Assembly (NCBI GenBank): GCA_014706385.1
Contig: JACGZH010000008.1
Span: 434,001-498,000 of the forward strand
Direction: 5' to 3'
DNA from: Phaffia rhodozyma
Lineage: Eukaryota; Basidiomycota; Tremellomycetes; Cystofilobasidiales; Mrakiaceae
Length of the DNA stretch: 64,000 nucleotides
Each line of letters begins with the position of its first letter. Position 1 is the stretch's first letter. A model generated the notes under the pieces. It had not been told where the DNA came from. It ran no database searches and saw only the letters and a list, made by a program, of their open reading frames with translations. The translations under genes and the position numbers were made by a program. Below are positions 53,157-64,000 of this stretch, piece after piece.

Positions 53157-54188
53157 CTAGTTATCGGTGATGAGCTCATCCACTCGCCAGTCCTCAAATG
53201 AACCATCTAAAGTTTGTGGATGATGACAATATAGAGAAGATACACCGTACGAGTTAGAACCATTTGCCAAAAGAAATAGCACCGAGACCGGACAGTATAA
53301 AAAGAATAAGAATATAAAGAACGAACCTGGTAAATATCGTCGAACGACTAACGGAATCTTCTTTGCGGCAAGCTCTTTGATAGCAATATCGAGAGGGTCC
53401 GACTCCCCATTCAGCGGCACAAGCACGGGAGCGTTCATACTGATAAAATCACAAAGCCACAAAAGATATCAGTATCAGTCCTTGTGAGCTTAAGATTTGG
53501 AGTTTAAAGAAACGACACAAGGTATGCAGTACGGAAAAAGAGAGAATGTCATAGAGCTGAAGCTCTGAAGGACATGAAGTTAAAACAAGGTGACCAACCT
53601 AATTTGAAGAGCTCGAGTACCGAGAATTCTTGCTCGTTCATACTTGGTCATGTAGTGAGACGTCACTCGCTTCTCATTAGGTTTGCTTTGACTTCCTGGT
53701 CGCGTGGAATGAGCCTGAACCGTGACAAGTTGAAGATGGTGGATATGTAAGTACCAGTGAGTCGGCAATGTAGAGCAATTCGAATGGACGAACCTGGTCT
53801 CGATCCTCGTTCTCATCTCCAGCCTCATCCTCACCTCCATCGACTCCATCATCTTGATACTCGTTCACAGCGTCCTCCTCCTATTGAATGTCCCGACCAA
53901 GTCAACAGAACAAAGGTTCAGCCATGATCATTACCAAGACAGTACGAACTCAGGCGCGTACATGGAACATACCATCTGCTCATCATGACTTTACAGTCCA
54001 AACCGATCATAAGGGAAGCAGACGGGGCATCATGTGATAGAGTGTGAGTTAGCCACATGATAAAGGCTCAATCCACTTGTTGCGGTCAAACTCTTTGTAC
54101 TTGACGAAAGATACACCGCAACAAGAAGGACACAAGAACAAAGAAAATAGTCGTACTCGTTTCCGTAGTTCTCCTCGTTATCGGACAT
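53157..54188 (-). CDS. RPB6: RNA polymerase subunit ABC23 (Rpb6)
   Basis: Six exons (54188-54157, 53988-53973, 53880-53794, 53714-53599, 53439-53327, 53206-53157), 137 residues. Rpb6 (RPO26) is shared by RNA polymerases I, II and III and corresponds to bacterial omega. The N-terminal third is acidic ([16 protein letters not shown]), as usual. The conserved core is [47 protein letters not shown] and the end [13 protein letters not shown]. Exon 2 is only 16 nt. Divergent from PEX11. Confidence 0.96.
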
Positions 54189-54552
54189 GGTGATTGTTAT
54201 CAGTCTAGGTGTTTAAATTCTGTCGTAAGACCCTGTTTGCAAAACACAACAAAGGACGAGGCCTGGAAGAGGGACGTAGAGAGATAAGGGTTGGATGTGT
54301 CCGAAAGGCAGGAAGGGTGAGTGTTGAAAAGTGTGAACCGAACGAAAAGGGCTGTGAAGTTGTTCTGGGAGAGGTGAGGAAAACTTGGTCAGGACATCAC
54401 GTGACAGTCGGGTAACCACAAGCCGGTCTGTGCGTGCTTTGTGCTCCATCTTCGGACATTCTTTTACAGAGCAACTACAATCAACTCTTGTGTCTCTCAC
54501 TTACATCAGTTCCGTATCTCAGAGCTGCAGTTTAGCTAACTATACTTCTACC
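54189..54552. other. Divergent promoter region RPB6/PEX11
   Basis: 364 bases. A CACGTGA box occurs at about 54398-54404, an E-box core bound by bHLH factors in fungi; whether it is used is unknown. No gene seen. Confidence 0.5.
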
Positions 54553-56150
54553 ATGTCGTGAGTATCCTGCGTTGCCTTGATGATATGTATGAGACTCGTT
54601 CGAGCCTCAGCCGTGTGTCTCTGTTGATCAATCTCTCTTTCTTCTTTTGTCTATAGGTCTCTCGCGTTGTACCCCGCTCAGCTGATCCTTCATCCCCAGG
54701 TGACACAGTCGCTCAAAGTACTCTCCACCACTGTCGGTCGAGACAAAGTGAGCAAGATGCTTCCATGTCTGTTTCACTCACTCCATAACGGTCGCTGACG
54801 ACTTGGCTCTATTCATTCTTTGATTGGACATAGCTATACCGATTGATTCAATACTTTGCTAGAATCGTCGCCTGGTACCTACTCAGGCAAGGTGATAAGG
54901 AGGGTGCCATCAGATGGACCGGACTGAAAGGTGGTCTTACAGTCGGAAGAAAACGTAAGCGGGGCATCTGTTTCTACTCATTTGGAAAGAATTCTTTCGC
55001 CGGGCGAGTCCATCCATTTGCCCATTTCTGACTTGAGGTTTACCCAATGACTTTGATCGCAATTGACACAAAGTCATGCGGGTTTTCAAACCTGTTGAGC
55101 ACCTGTAAGTTTCTTATGCTTCATGTTTCGTGGATATGGGTCAGAATTTATGCTGAAACGGTGATTTGACTATCTATCTGCTGATTCGGAATTTTAGTCA
55201 GCTCGCTATCAAAGCAACTCAAGCCCCCCCGTACGATAAAGAATATCTGCTTTGGCGCCCGTAAAGAGTGAAGAGGTAGTCTAACTAGTCTTCGATATCG
55301 TGATCATTGTTCTCTACTTCTTCAGCGCGAATCTTTCTAGTTCCGCCGGGAAAGCTGCCGAGATTGAGCGAATCGCTCAAGTTGCTCGACAGGTCGCCTA
55401 CGCGTAAGTGGTCCTTTCTGATAGATAGATATGCAGCGCACGGAGGAGATACTGAATTTTCCAAGTGCCTTCCCAATGTCTTAGTGGATACTTGACTACC
55501 GATTCGGTTGTTTACCTTCAGGGTATAAAGTTCCTCAATTTAAATCCTGACAAGTTTGCTCGGACCTCAAAGGTGTCTCAGCGGTTCTGGCTTGCTGGAA
55601 TCTTGCTCAGCTTGATCTCAAGCGCTGCTGGGGTCGTCAAGGTCCGAAAGGAGGCCAAGAGAGCAAGCTTGACGGTCGATAACGAGAAGGGAGATGGAGC
55701 CAGATCAAAGGCCTTGGTTGCGTAAGTAACCTCTCTCACAGACTTCAGAGGGAGATGTACACACTAAATAGTTTATTATATCCTTCTGTGCTTCTTTACA
55801 TCTGGTAGACAAAGATCCGCTTTGTTCACTCAGATCGTTCAGGACTCTCTTGATGGTTCGTCTCTTGTTGATCCGGGTTTACAAAAGAATGGAATGTCTC
55901 TTGGATTTAACATGTCTTCAATCATCTGGTGACGTCCTTTCGTATAGCCTTCATTCCTGCCTCGAACTTGGGTCTCGTCGAGCTGCAAGATGGCACGGTC
56001 GGAGCTATTGGGTAATGCATCCACTTCATCTATCTACTCTTCTTCTCTCTCAGGCTATTCATAGTACTGATTCTGAATCCCTATTCATCCTCTAGTGTGA
56101 TCACCTCCTGGATGGCGCTGACTGCCTTGTGGGCAAAGGCCAGGGTATAG
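54553..56150 (+). CDS. PEX11: Peroxisomal membrane protein Pex11
   Basis: Ten exons (54553-54557, 54657-54747, 54834-54954, 55074-55104, 55198-55230, 55326-55403, 55485-55721, 55809-55855, 55948-56011, 56096-56150), 253 residues, normal for Pex11. It elongates and divides peroxisomes. Seen: LILHPQVTQSLKVLSTTVGRDK, the amphipathic YRLIQYFARIVAWYL, LKGGLTVGRKLMRVFKPVEHL, RFWLAGILLSLISSAAGV (hydrophobic) and a C-terminal segment ITSWMALTALWAKARV. The first coding exon is only 5 nt (ATGTC), so automated callers may choose a wrong start. Confidence 0.95.
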
Positions 56151-56575
56151 AACCCTCTTTCCTTCGACAGCGATCTTTCGTGATGCGTTCTTCTACTTTT
56201 TGTCGTCGTTGTATTCCTACTGCAGGTCATCCTGTCTTCTGGGATTTCCTGTCGTCATCTGTTGTTATCTTTTGTCTAGTCTTGTGTTTGTCTATGATCG
56301 AGTGTGTTAGTTGTATGCGAACGAATATTGATGGTTTAGTCAATTAAGATTATGTTTGGGCAAATCTGGGGTCAGTCGGGGCTAATCAGGGAAACCTCCA
56401 CTTTCGAACTGGCGATATCCGATCGCCGATAAAACTGACCATCTCTCGATATCTAGCACCCTCCACTTCCATCATCTCATCCTTGCTTGTACAGCAGACT
56501 CTTAACTCTTTATAACATCAGTAAGCTCCTGATTCTGATCCGTCTGTAGATCGGATCGATTCAGTAAAGAAAAAC
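56151..56575. other. Intergenic region
   Basis: 425 bases between PEX11 and the WD40 gene on the same strand; T-rich after PEX11. No gene seen. Confidence 0.6.
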
Positions 56576-59500
56576 ATGGCATCTAGTTCGGTATCGCGGT
56601 CCTTATCGCCGGCAGACGAGAGCTATCTTCCTCCGATCCCACATACTGCTACAGAAGACTGGACACCCAATGGTGGAGACGAAGACGACGAATTCTATGA
56701 TGAAGACGACGATGCTGATTATGAAGATGAGGTCGACGTAGACGTAGACATGGATCCAGACGATGTCATGTTCAGAGCGCTCATCGATGCAGAGGCCAGA
56801 GGGATTTTAGATGATGATGACGATGTGGGTGACCTGTTGGCTCGCAGTAGGCGGAGTGGTAGGAACCGCGATGAGGATGACGAAGACGACGAGGGAGGAG
56901 AATCATTTGGAGTGCTGATGAGGGAGTTGATCGATTCGGAGAACAGAGCAGAAGATGAAGACGAAGAAGAAACTGGGCAGACCGTTCGATCAGCAACTAC
57001 ATCGGAAACGAGAGCTGCCGCGCGATCAGAGTCGGACGGAAATACACCATCTAACAGTTCATCAATGCTTAGATTCTTGACTGGTCAGTACATGCATCAT
57101 CTCCTAACGTTCAGTCTCTTAGGCTTCTCTAAACTGTTTACTTCAAAAATTCTGCGACAGCGCTTCGTCAAAGTGCTGCGTCAGGACAAGTTCCTACCGG
57201 GATCATTGATCGCATTCGAGTGATAGTTTCCAACGCTGCATCCACCGGCGCACCTATCAACTTGAATACGATATTTGGCTCCCCCGCTGACTACAACGAG
57301 GATGAGGACGACGATTTCGAAGGAACAGATGAGGACGACGTGGATGTATATTACTCCGAGGCCGATGATCCGGACATCACTTCCAACTCATTTGGACAGA
57401 AAACCGAGCCCAATAAAGAAGGGTTGAAGCTAAGGTTCGGGGGCGAGTTTGGTGGAGTCGGAAGGCTGAAAGAGTGTAGCAGAAGTAAGGAAGGACTAGG
57501 AGGTCTTGTCTGGGGTCGAGAGAGATCTATGGGCAAGGTTCACAAGACGACCTTTGGCAAGGTGCGGTTCATCCTTCAAGTTAGGCTCTGATGCTCGGAA
57601 TAATAACGACGCTTATCCTTGTTCAAAACAGGAATGTATTCCAAACACGGCTGGGACAGTGGTAGCTAATCTAACCGAAGCTCCTTATTGCGGTCAATAC
57701 TCGGCGAATTCCGAATTTTTCTATACCGCTACTCGGGGTTGGTCATACAATCTTTCTCCTTCTCAGTTCATGAATCATTTGTGGCCACAGATTAGTTATT
57801 AATTCCTTGACTTGAGTTCCTCATGGTGTTAGATTTCAAACTCACTCTGTACTCAGCCACAACCCCTTCAATTACCACTGGCCCGTTCGTTCGACCACCT
57901 CCTCCACCAATTAGTAGTCGGTTTTCAAGAAGACCGATGACGCACAGAGGAACATATGACGATGATCGTGACGAAGGCATTCGGGGCCGTAGTGGAGAGA
58001 GCTCTTTGAAGATCTTGAAACGATTCCAAGGGACTCATGTAGGGTGGACGAGTGAATATCATCTTCGACCTTTCTATCAAGCGTGATCTTTATAAGCTCA
58101 TCATCATCTTGAACATCCACACAGTCACCGATGCAGACCTAGGCGCAAACGATGAATGGATGATTTACTCCTCGATGGTGTGTTCTACTATTGTTTTATC
58201 ATGCATGCCTTGTCAACCATAACCTCATTCAGATCTGCTTTCTCTGTATCGGCAGTCACCTGTGGTGCAAATGTTCCGCCCATTAGATTCTGATACACAG
58301 ATTGAGTCTCTCGATTTCAGCTCCAGCACGAATTCTCGCTCGAGAGCAGCGAATTCTTACGTTCGGGTATGTATTATGTCTCGGTCTGTACTCTTCCACT
58401 TGAATGTTGTGCTACATGTGGTTGACCTTTGCATCAATACCTATTTAGATCTGGTCTGTCAGGTTCTCGGCTGACGGAAAGGAGATATTTGCGGGTGCTA
58501 GTGGCGAATATCAAGGAGATGGAAAGATCGTCGGTTCGTCCTTCATCAATATGTCATACATTGTTCTACTTTGCTAACCTTTTGATGAGCCATCAAATCT
58601 TCTAGTATATGATATCGAGGCCAAAAAACCGACCATGAATGTTCATGCACATCAAGATGACGTCAACAGCGTCTGCTGGGCGGACAAAGGTAGCAAGCAT
58701 TTGCTTTGTTCGTCTGGAGACGATGGATATGTTAAAGTCTGGTAAGCGTTTATTTCTCTGTTCATTTATTTGATCTTTCACGATGTTATGTTTGCTCTCA
58801 GTCTGAACATGTTTCCCGCCCTTTCTTACAGGGATCGACGGTCACTCTCATCTGGAAAGCCGTCTGGTGTCTTTGTCGGTCATACTGAAGGGATCACTTC
58901 GGTCTCTGCTAAAGGAGATGGTCGATACATCATATCGAATGGCAAAGACCAAACTTTGAAGCTTTGGGACCTTCGTTCGATGGCTCCTGCCTCTGTATGC
59001 GACAATGTCCCTGATGCGGCATCTAAGTACGGAACCGGTTGGGATTATAGACGAGGAGCGTATCCCAAACCAAGATTTCAATCTGCGCCTGGAGATTGTA
59101 GTATCATGGTATGGTGTCTTACTCAACAGAATGACCGTATATATCAAAGGATGATTCTTCAAGACTAAATCGTGATTTTCTCTCTTTCCGGTTTGACCAG
59201 ACCTACCGAGGACATTCGGTCGTGCAAACACTGATCAGATGTCATTTTTCCCCAGAGAACACAACCGGTCAACAATATATCTACTCAGGGTCAACCGACG
59301 GTAGGATTCACGTATGTTTTGTTTATCCTTTGTCTACTTTCTTTGTCGAAGCAAGATAGATATCTATCTGATTCTATCTTGTACATCATCACGTATACGC
59401 TCAATAGATTTGGAACCTCGATGGCCGGGTAGCGCAAGTTCTCGATCGCTTTCAATCCTCGCCTTTGGTAGATGGCACCAAAAACGAGTATTATGCCGAT

Positions 59501-59854
59501 CCATCTAGAGCGGATAGTGAATGGAACGGAAATTCATTCAGAGGAAATAGATCGACGTCACGTTGTGTTCGGGATGTCTCGTACGTTTCTTTCTTTCAGA
59601 CTTCAACCTCATTTCCTCTGTGCGTGCTTCAAAGCAAGAAGATCCTTCTGACTCATGCAACCCTTCTTTGTTTGCTTTGATTACTTCACAACAAACATCA
59701 CAGCTGGCACCCCTATAAACCAGAGATGATGTCATCGGCGTGGGACGAGAAGTTTGGAGGAACAGTGGCTAAACATGAATGGAAAGGCTATGGGAAACAT
59801 GGGATGACGATTGAGGATGTTGTTCAACGTGAACTTGAAGAGACATCATTCTGA
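56576..59854 (+). CDS. WD40 protein of the DCAF11/WDR23 type
   Basis: Twelve exons (56576-57083, 57185-57561, 57632-57737, 57833-58051, 58125-58177, 58256-58366, 58449-58533, 58606-58741, 58832-59108, 59201-59311, 59408-59580, 59704-59854), 768 residues. The N-terminal third is very acidic. The propeller starts at about APYCGQYSANSEFFYTA. Repeats include SVRFSADGKEIFAGASGE, AHQDDVNSVCWAD then DGYVKVWDRRS, and GHTEGITSVSAKGD then DQTLKLWDLRS. The two WDxR motifs are the DWD box by which DCAFs bind DDB1 in CUL4 ubiquitin ligases. The stretch between repeats (QDDVNSVCWADKGSKHLLCSS, GDGRYIISNGKDQT) resembles DCAF11/WDR23 and plant LEC14B. An orthologous role in substrate recruitment is inferred. 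An Arg/Pro/Asp insert lies near residues 345-390. Confidence 0.87.
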
Positions 59855-60560
59855 GCGTATCTGCCTTCTGCCTTATCCTCTTTTGTCTCTTCCTTCCTGC
59901 CTCTTGGTTTTATGGTTCACCTTAAGTATGTCTTCAACCTTTTCTACTCTTTCTCATCTCTGATGTCTTGACTTCTGCAATTTCTTCTTTCGTGTATCAA
60001 AATACATTCTATTCATATGTGTACATCGGTTTCATCACGTCTGCTTTTCTCTTTTCTCATCCACAACATGTATATCTACAAGTAACGCTCTCTTCAATCG
60101 AATTTGTAGTATTGTCTGATCACTTGGGTGAATGTCTTCATTCGGAAGTGAGGGAAGCCGGCGTTGCGCTTCTACAAAACGAGACGTGTATCTTTACAGA
60201 AGAGAGGATAGAAAGAGGTTGTTATGCCGGGGTTAGAGCGAAAAACGATAGAGACAGAGCTTGTGATTCGGAATTCAAAACCGAGAAGCTTGGGAGACGT
60301 ATGGAAAGGAAGGCTACTGTGTGACGTATGTGACCTTTTGAGTGTTTGAGCCGTATAGGAAAGATAAGAACGGAGAGACAAATCGATAATGACAATGATA
60401 AGATAAAAAAAAGCGAAGAGAGTGAAGGTAGAAGCCAGTGTATATGGTGTGTATAGAGAAGGAATTACATAAAAACGAAAGAGGATAAGAAAGCATCGCA
60501 TGAGACGCGTGTTCGAATAGTGGCAATACAAGAGAAAGTAAAGAAACGAGAGTGAACACT
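59855..60560. other. Intergenic region between convergent genes
   Basis: 706 bases between two 3' ends. CT-rich first half; the open frame at 59968-60324 (plus) has no recognised motif, domain or splice partner and is not called. Confidence 0.55.
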
Positions 60561-63500
60561 TCATTCAGAAGCCTGTTTTAGTCTATCCAAGTCTTCTACC
60601 GTCCTACCCTTCTCATCTCTCCAAATCCCATCCTTTGCATCAAGTCGTCCGTACAGGTGTGTGTTTTGATTATATGTTAACGCTTGCATCCAGTCTGAGC
60701 ATATCTGAGCGGAATCGATGAGGACGTTAACTTCTTGAGAGTGGAACCAACTCTGGGTGTCTTGGTTGCTGTTACATTCCACATTGACCGTAACCACCAT
60801 GACCAAAAAAGAGAAAGCGCATGACACCGTCTTGTCAGTCTCATTCTTTGTTTCTTGATTTTACAATATATGCAGAAATGAAGAGGAATAGATAAGAAGG
60901 TAGCGGATAAAATCACTGACCCGTTTCCACACATCCCGACGTGGTCGTCAACAATACAGAGTTTGATATGGCAGTTACGCTGTTTGATGGCCGCATTCAA
61001 TGGCCGACTCTGGTCCTTGCCAACGTACCAGAAGATCTTCAGGAGTTCTGCCTTTCTTTCTTTGTTAAGCTGTCTATACATCCTTATGGCAACTTCTTGA
61101 TTTGTTCCTCCTTGGAACGGGATCTACACATGGGAAACAACGGAAGTCAGGATCTGTGCGTGACTGAGATGAATAAAAGAAAGAAGAAAATGGAAGGGTA
61201 CTGACAGATTCTCCTTTATCGTTGAACCCGAGACCCAGGTAGAGCGTCACCTCTATTCCTCTTCGGCAGGCATCGAGCGCAGCCTCCACCGCCGGCCTTG
61301 CATTGAAAGTCGGGGTCTGGATAAAGATTTTTTTCCGCGCAAACCTGAAGGCGCCGAGCCAGGCAGCATTCTGTGGCGTTCGTAGATTTTGGTGACCAGG
61401 TAACTATGGGGAGAATTGAGATTGAAACGAGTAAAGGGCTCAGATGATAGTCGTTGAAAGGTGTATATAGAGGAAAAGAACCTACCCCTCGAGGACCTCG
61501 ATTGACAAGACACATTGGTACAGGTCGGTGTTGATCATGGAATATATGAGGCATAAATTCTTCGTGAACGGAACCATGAATGTACAAGGTGAAAGGAGTC
61601 AAAAATGTTAACGTCGTGTATAAGGAGAATGAAACTTCAGATGAGTGATTTCAAGGAAGAAAACTCCTTACGATCGATTGCGTCAGAATCCTCGACAGTA
61701 GGTTTAGGCTCTGAAAGTACACCGGCGTCTAAAGGTCAGAAGCGGCAGGTCACACGATCAGTACTTTGTTTCTCATTATCGCACGAGTCGAAAGCTGAAC
61801 CGACTCACTCAGCTTTTCACTCATCTTCTCCAACCTGTTCAACTTCTTCTTATCTCCCGCTCCAGTGTTTATCGCCAACGCGTTGATCTCCTTGTTCGAT
61901 GCATCTGTCCCGACTGCTAAATTCGAGGACCTATCGATCATGCCTTCTTCGCCATCATTTGCAAACCTTACACCCTCTGCGCGTGGATGTACGTGTTCGT
62001 CGACGGTCTGCTGGTGTCCATCTCCCTTGTTGATAATAGCTGAGACATACGGAGCATCTACTACCGATTCTGCTGGCGTAAGCAAATCTGGCGTGCTCGG
62101 ACTATCCGCGGGGTGGGCGTCTTGAGAGATGGATGTGGTGTGGAAGGAGTTGGAAGACAATGAGTCAGACAGGAGTGGAAGAGGAAGCGGAGGGGCGAGT
62201 TCGGCTGGAGATGCCACTTGATCAGACGAAGTGATCGCCGGGGCATGTCCGACAACGGTGGTATCGGTAGTGACGGTTGTAGGAGAAGGAGCTCCGAATG
62301 GTTCGGAGAAGACAGGGCTCCGAGTGGTTACTGGAGGCGAAGCAGCATTTGAGATCACAGTGTCGAGAGTGAGGTCGGGAAGAGTATCTTTGTGAGTGTG
62401 TTGATGTGGATGTGTTTGGCCAAGGGGGCCCTGGGGAAGTGATCGTCGGACTGTATCACATTTAGGCAAGAAATTGACCGGAATCGATCTGTCAGTGGCA
62501 ATGAGGGGGGCGACAGAAGAAAGGGAGAAAAAGATAGAAAGTTTGGACACACAATCGAAACTGCCTCTTCTACTGGGGCCTCTACTATTTGCTCTACTAT
62601 TTGCCCTGGAGGCGATAGGCCTAGCAACAGCTTCGGCAATCTCTTCTAACCAGTTCGGTCCGCTCTCCTTGACTGGTTCCTCGACACCTCGCTCAATCAT
62701 CCCTCTTACCACATTTCTCATCCGACCTCTCTCTGGAGCATTTTCTCGTTTTCTCTGTTCTTCGTCTTTAGACTGCTGCTTGTGCAACAGCCGGATCAAT
62801 CGCCTAGCTGCCTCTGCTGCACCCACTAAGGGTATTTCACTCAGCCAGGGGTTTTTTTCCTGAAACAGCATCCGGTCGATGTCGGGTAGCGTCGGTGGGG
62901 GCAGACTAAGCAGAGGAAGCGTTGGCTTGAGCGTCGAGGCAAACGAGATAAGCGCGGTATCGTAGAGCGACTGGACAATTTCTCCTTCAAGATGAACCAT
63001 CATCTCCAGATTTGGTCGGTCCTGAATATTGTTACTGCACAGGATGGCTGCCGACCGATCGACGACGAGGAATTTCGAGTGAAACGTTCCGACGAGAGGT
63101 CGATGATAATTGAGGACTGGAAATTGTGACACGTTCGCACGCGCGTGTATGAGATCAGTCAGTGAGGGGTACATTGAAAGATCATTTGGAAACTGAGTAG
63201 ATATGAGCTCCTACCTTGCATATCTAGGTTGGGAATTTCATCGGGTAAAGGCAGATCGATAGATGGCCACAGCGAGGGTGGTACGGGTGAATGTCGATTG
63301 ATGAACTGTAGGCCAACGCAAAATATGGGTGAAGAGAGTTAGACGCAATTATCAAACGAATACAAAGGAGATCAAGAACGACGGAGAAGAAGAATTGTAG
63401 CATCTACCTGTCTAATGGTACCTCTGTCATAGACAAGTTTTACAATTATCTTTTTGTCCCCTTTACGGGTGCCCTCAGTGATCTCTTTGCCAAGCCTGCC

Positions 63501-63918
63501 GGAAAGGGTCTTGAGAGCCTGGCAGATTGAGCGCTGGCTGTTAGACGGCTGCCAATAGTTTGTAAACAGAAGGACTTCGTGTTGTGCCTTTGTAATAAGC
63601 GTAGCATGATGGGCGATGATGTCCGGGATACTGCACACACACATAGACAAGGAGTGTGAGCGAATTGAACTTTGGACGTATGTTGACGTGACGAAAGAGA
63701 TAGAGAGATAAGCACCTACAGAGAGATCACGGTGAGCGGTACAGTCCCGGTGACACCTAACAGGGAGGGAGAGACGAGGCCGACTCTTGGGTCTGTGTTG
63801 AGCGTCTGGAGAACAGAGCCATAGATCTATTTATATGACAAAAGACTCTCGTCAGTATGTGCCAGGTCGTTGGATGAACCTCCCAAGTCTCTCGCTTCCG
63901 TTCCAGTATTCCGTCCAT
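60561..63918 (-). CDS. Phospholipase D superfamily protein with two HKD motifs
   Basis: Ten exons (63918-63880, 63826-63720, 63630-63408, 63305-63215, 63116-61809, 61728-61672, 61634-61486, 61370-61206, 61123-60921, 60768-60561), 849 residues. First half: YGSVLQTLNTDPRVGLVSPS, AQHEVLLFTNYWQPS and HKD 1, HSKFLVVD (His166, Lys168, Asp173). Second half: LGAFRFARKKIFIQTPTFNA, RGIEVTLYLGLGFNDKGE and HKD 2, HIKLCIVDD (His765, Lys767, Asp772), then GNGNQDTQSWFHSQE. Both catalytic sets look intact. The organisation is that of bacterial-type cardiolipin-synthase/PLD proteins found in filamentous fungi; the substrate is unknown. Between the halves lies a Ser/Pro/Thr/Arg-rich linker of more than 250 residues. 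The start at 63918 gives a clean 53-nt first intron; a start beyond the window cannot be fully excluded. Confidence 0.85.
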
Positions 63919-64000
63919 AGCTCAGCCGGCAAGTGAAGAAGGGAAAATACGGGAGAGGTTGCTGCCTCATGCCTTGGTACCAAGCAACTCAAGACGGACA

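Noticed and set aside
54398..54404. CACGTGA box between RPB6 and PEX11 as a definite regulatory site
   Set aside because: The core is short enough to occur by chance and there is no second site or conservation evidence; mentioned only as a possibility.
62460..62535. Possible 62-nt intron inside the long phospholipase D exon
   Set aside because: Removing it shifts the frame into an early stop; the unspliced reading stays open and phases match at both ends of the exon.

Overview
The window is nuclear DNA from an intron-dense fungus, almost certainly a basidiomycete. Nearly every gene is cut into 3 to 20 exons by introns of about 50-150 bases, and the gene set is eukaryotic housekeeping (RNA polymerase II, 26S proteasome, ESCRT, peroxisome, mitochondrial import and ribosome, lysine synthesis by saccharopine dehydrogenase). 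Intron density, roughly even base composition and compact spacing would fit a tremellomycete yeast such as the Cystofilobasidiales (Phaffia-like). That placement is inference. All gene models below were spliced by eye. For each complete model the exon lengths sum to a whole number of codons and phases agree at every junction.

Layout. 1-5.3 kb: two mitochondrial small-subunit ribosomal protein genes converge (MRPS12, cut by the window start, and a Bot1/MRPS35-type gene), then an orphan membrane-associated serine hydrolase. 6-15.7 kb: a UbiB/ABC1-family mitochondrial kinase-like protein (CQD1/ADCK2 type), a NudC-domain protein (NUDCD1), Rab GDP-dissociation inhibitor, and a GPI-anchored BIM1-like protein. 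17-27.8 kb: an intron-containing tRNA-Val, LYS1, TOM20 and the 20-exon RPB2. 28.4-36.8 kb: splicing factor CWC25, the GATOR1/SEACIT subunit NPR3 and the ER mannosyltransferase ALG3. 37.2-43.8 kb: a second identical tRNA-Val, a UBA/C2H2/UBX protein, a small unassigned zinc-finger protein and a secreted GH18 chitinase. 44.4-56.2 kb: an alpha/beta hydrolase, RPN5, CHMP7, RPB6 and PEX11. 56.6-63.9 kb: a DCAF11/WDR23-type WD40 protein and a two-HKD phospholipase D superfamily protein.

I see no operon-like pathway cluster, no mobile element, no CRISPR array and no sign of a transferred island. The genes mostly serve unrelated core processes; several pairs share short divergent promoters (NUDCD1/GDI1, RPB2/CWC25, RPN5/CHMP7, RPB6/PEX11, LYS1/TOM20).

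The unusual signal is in gene structure. Microexons down to 5 nt are common, four introns start with GCAAGT, and many donors read GTTCGT or GTCCGT. At the protein level, the BIM1-like protein has no histidine at all, so it cannot build the family's copper site. The chitinase carries a strongly basic insert, and the phospholipase D protein has a very long disordered linker between its two catalytic halves. I found nothing that amounts to a wholly new biological system.
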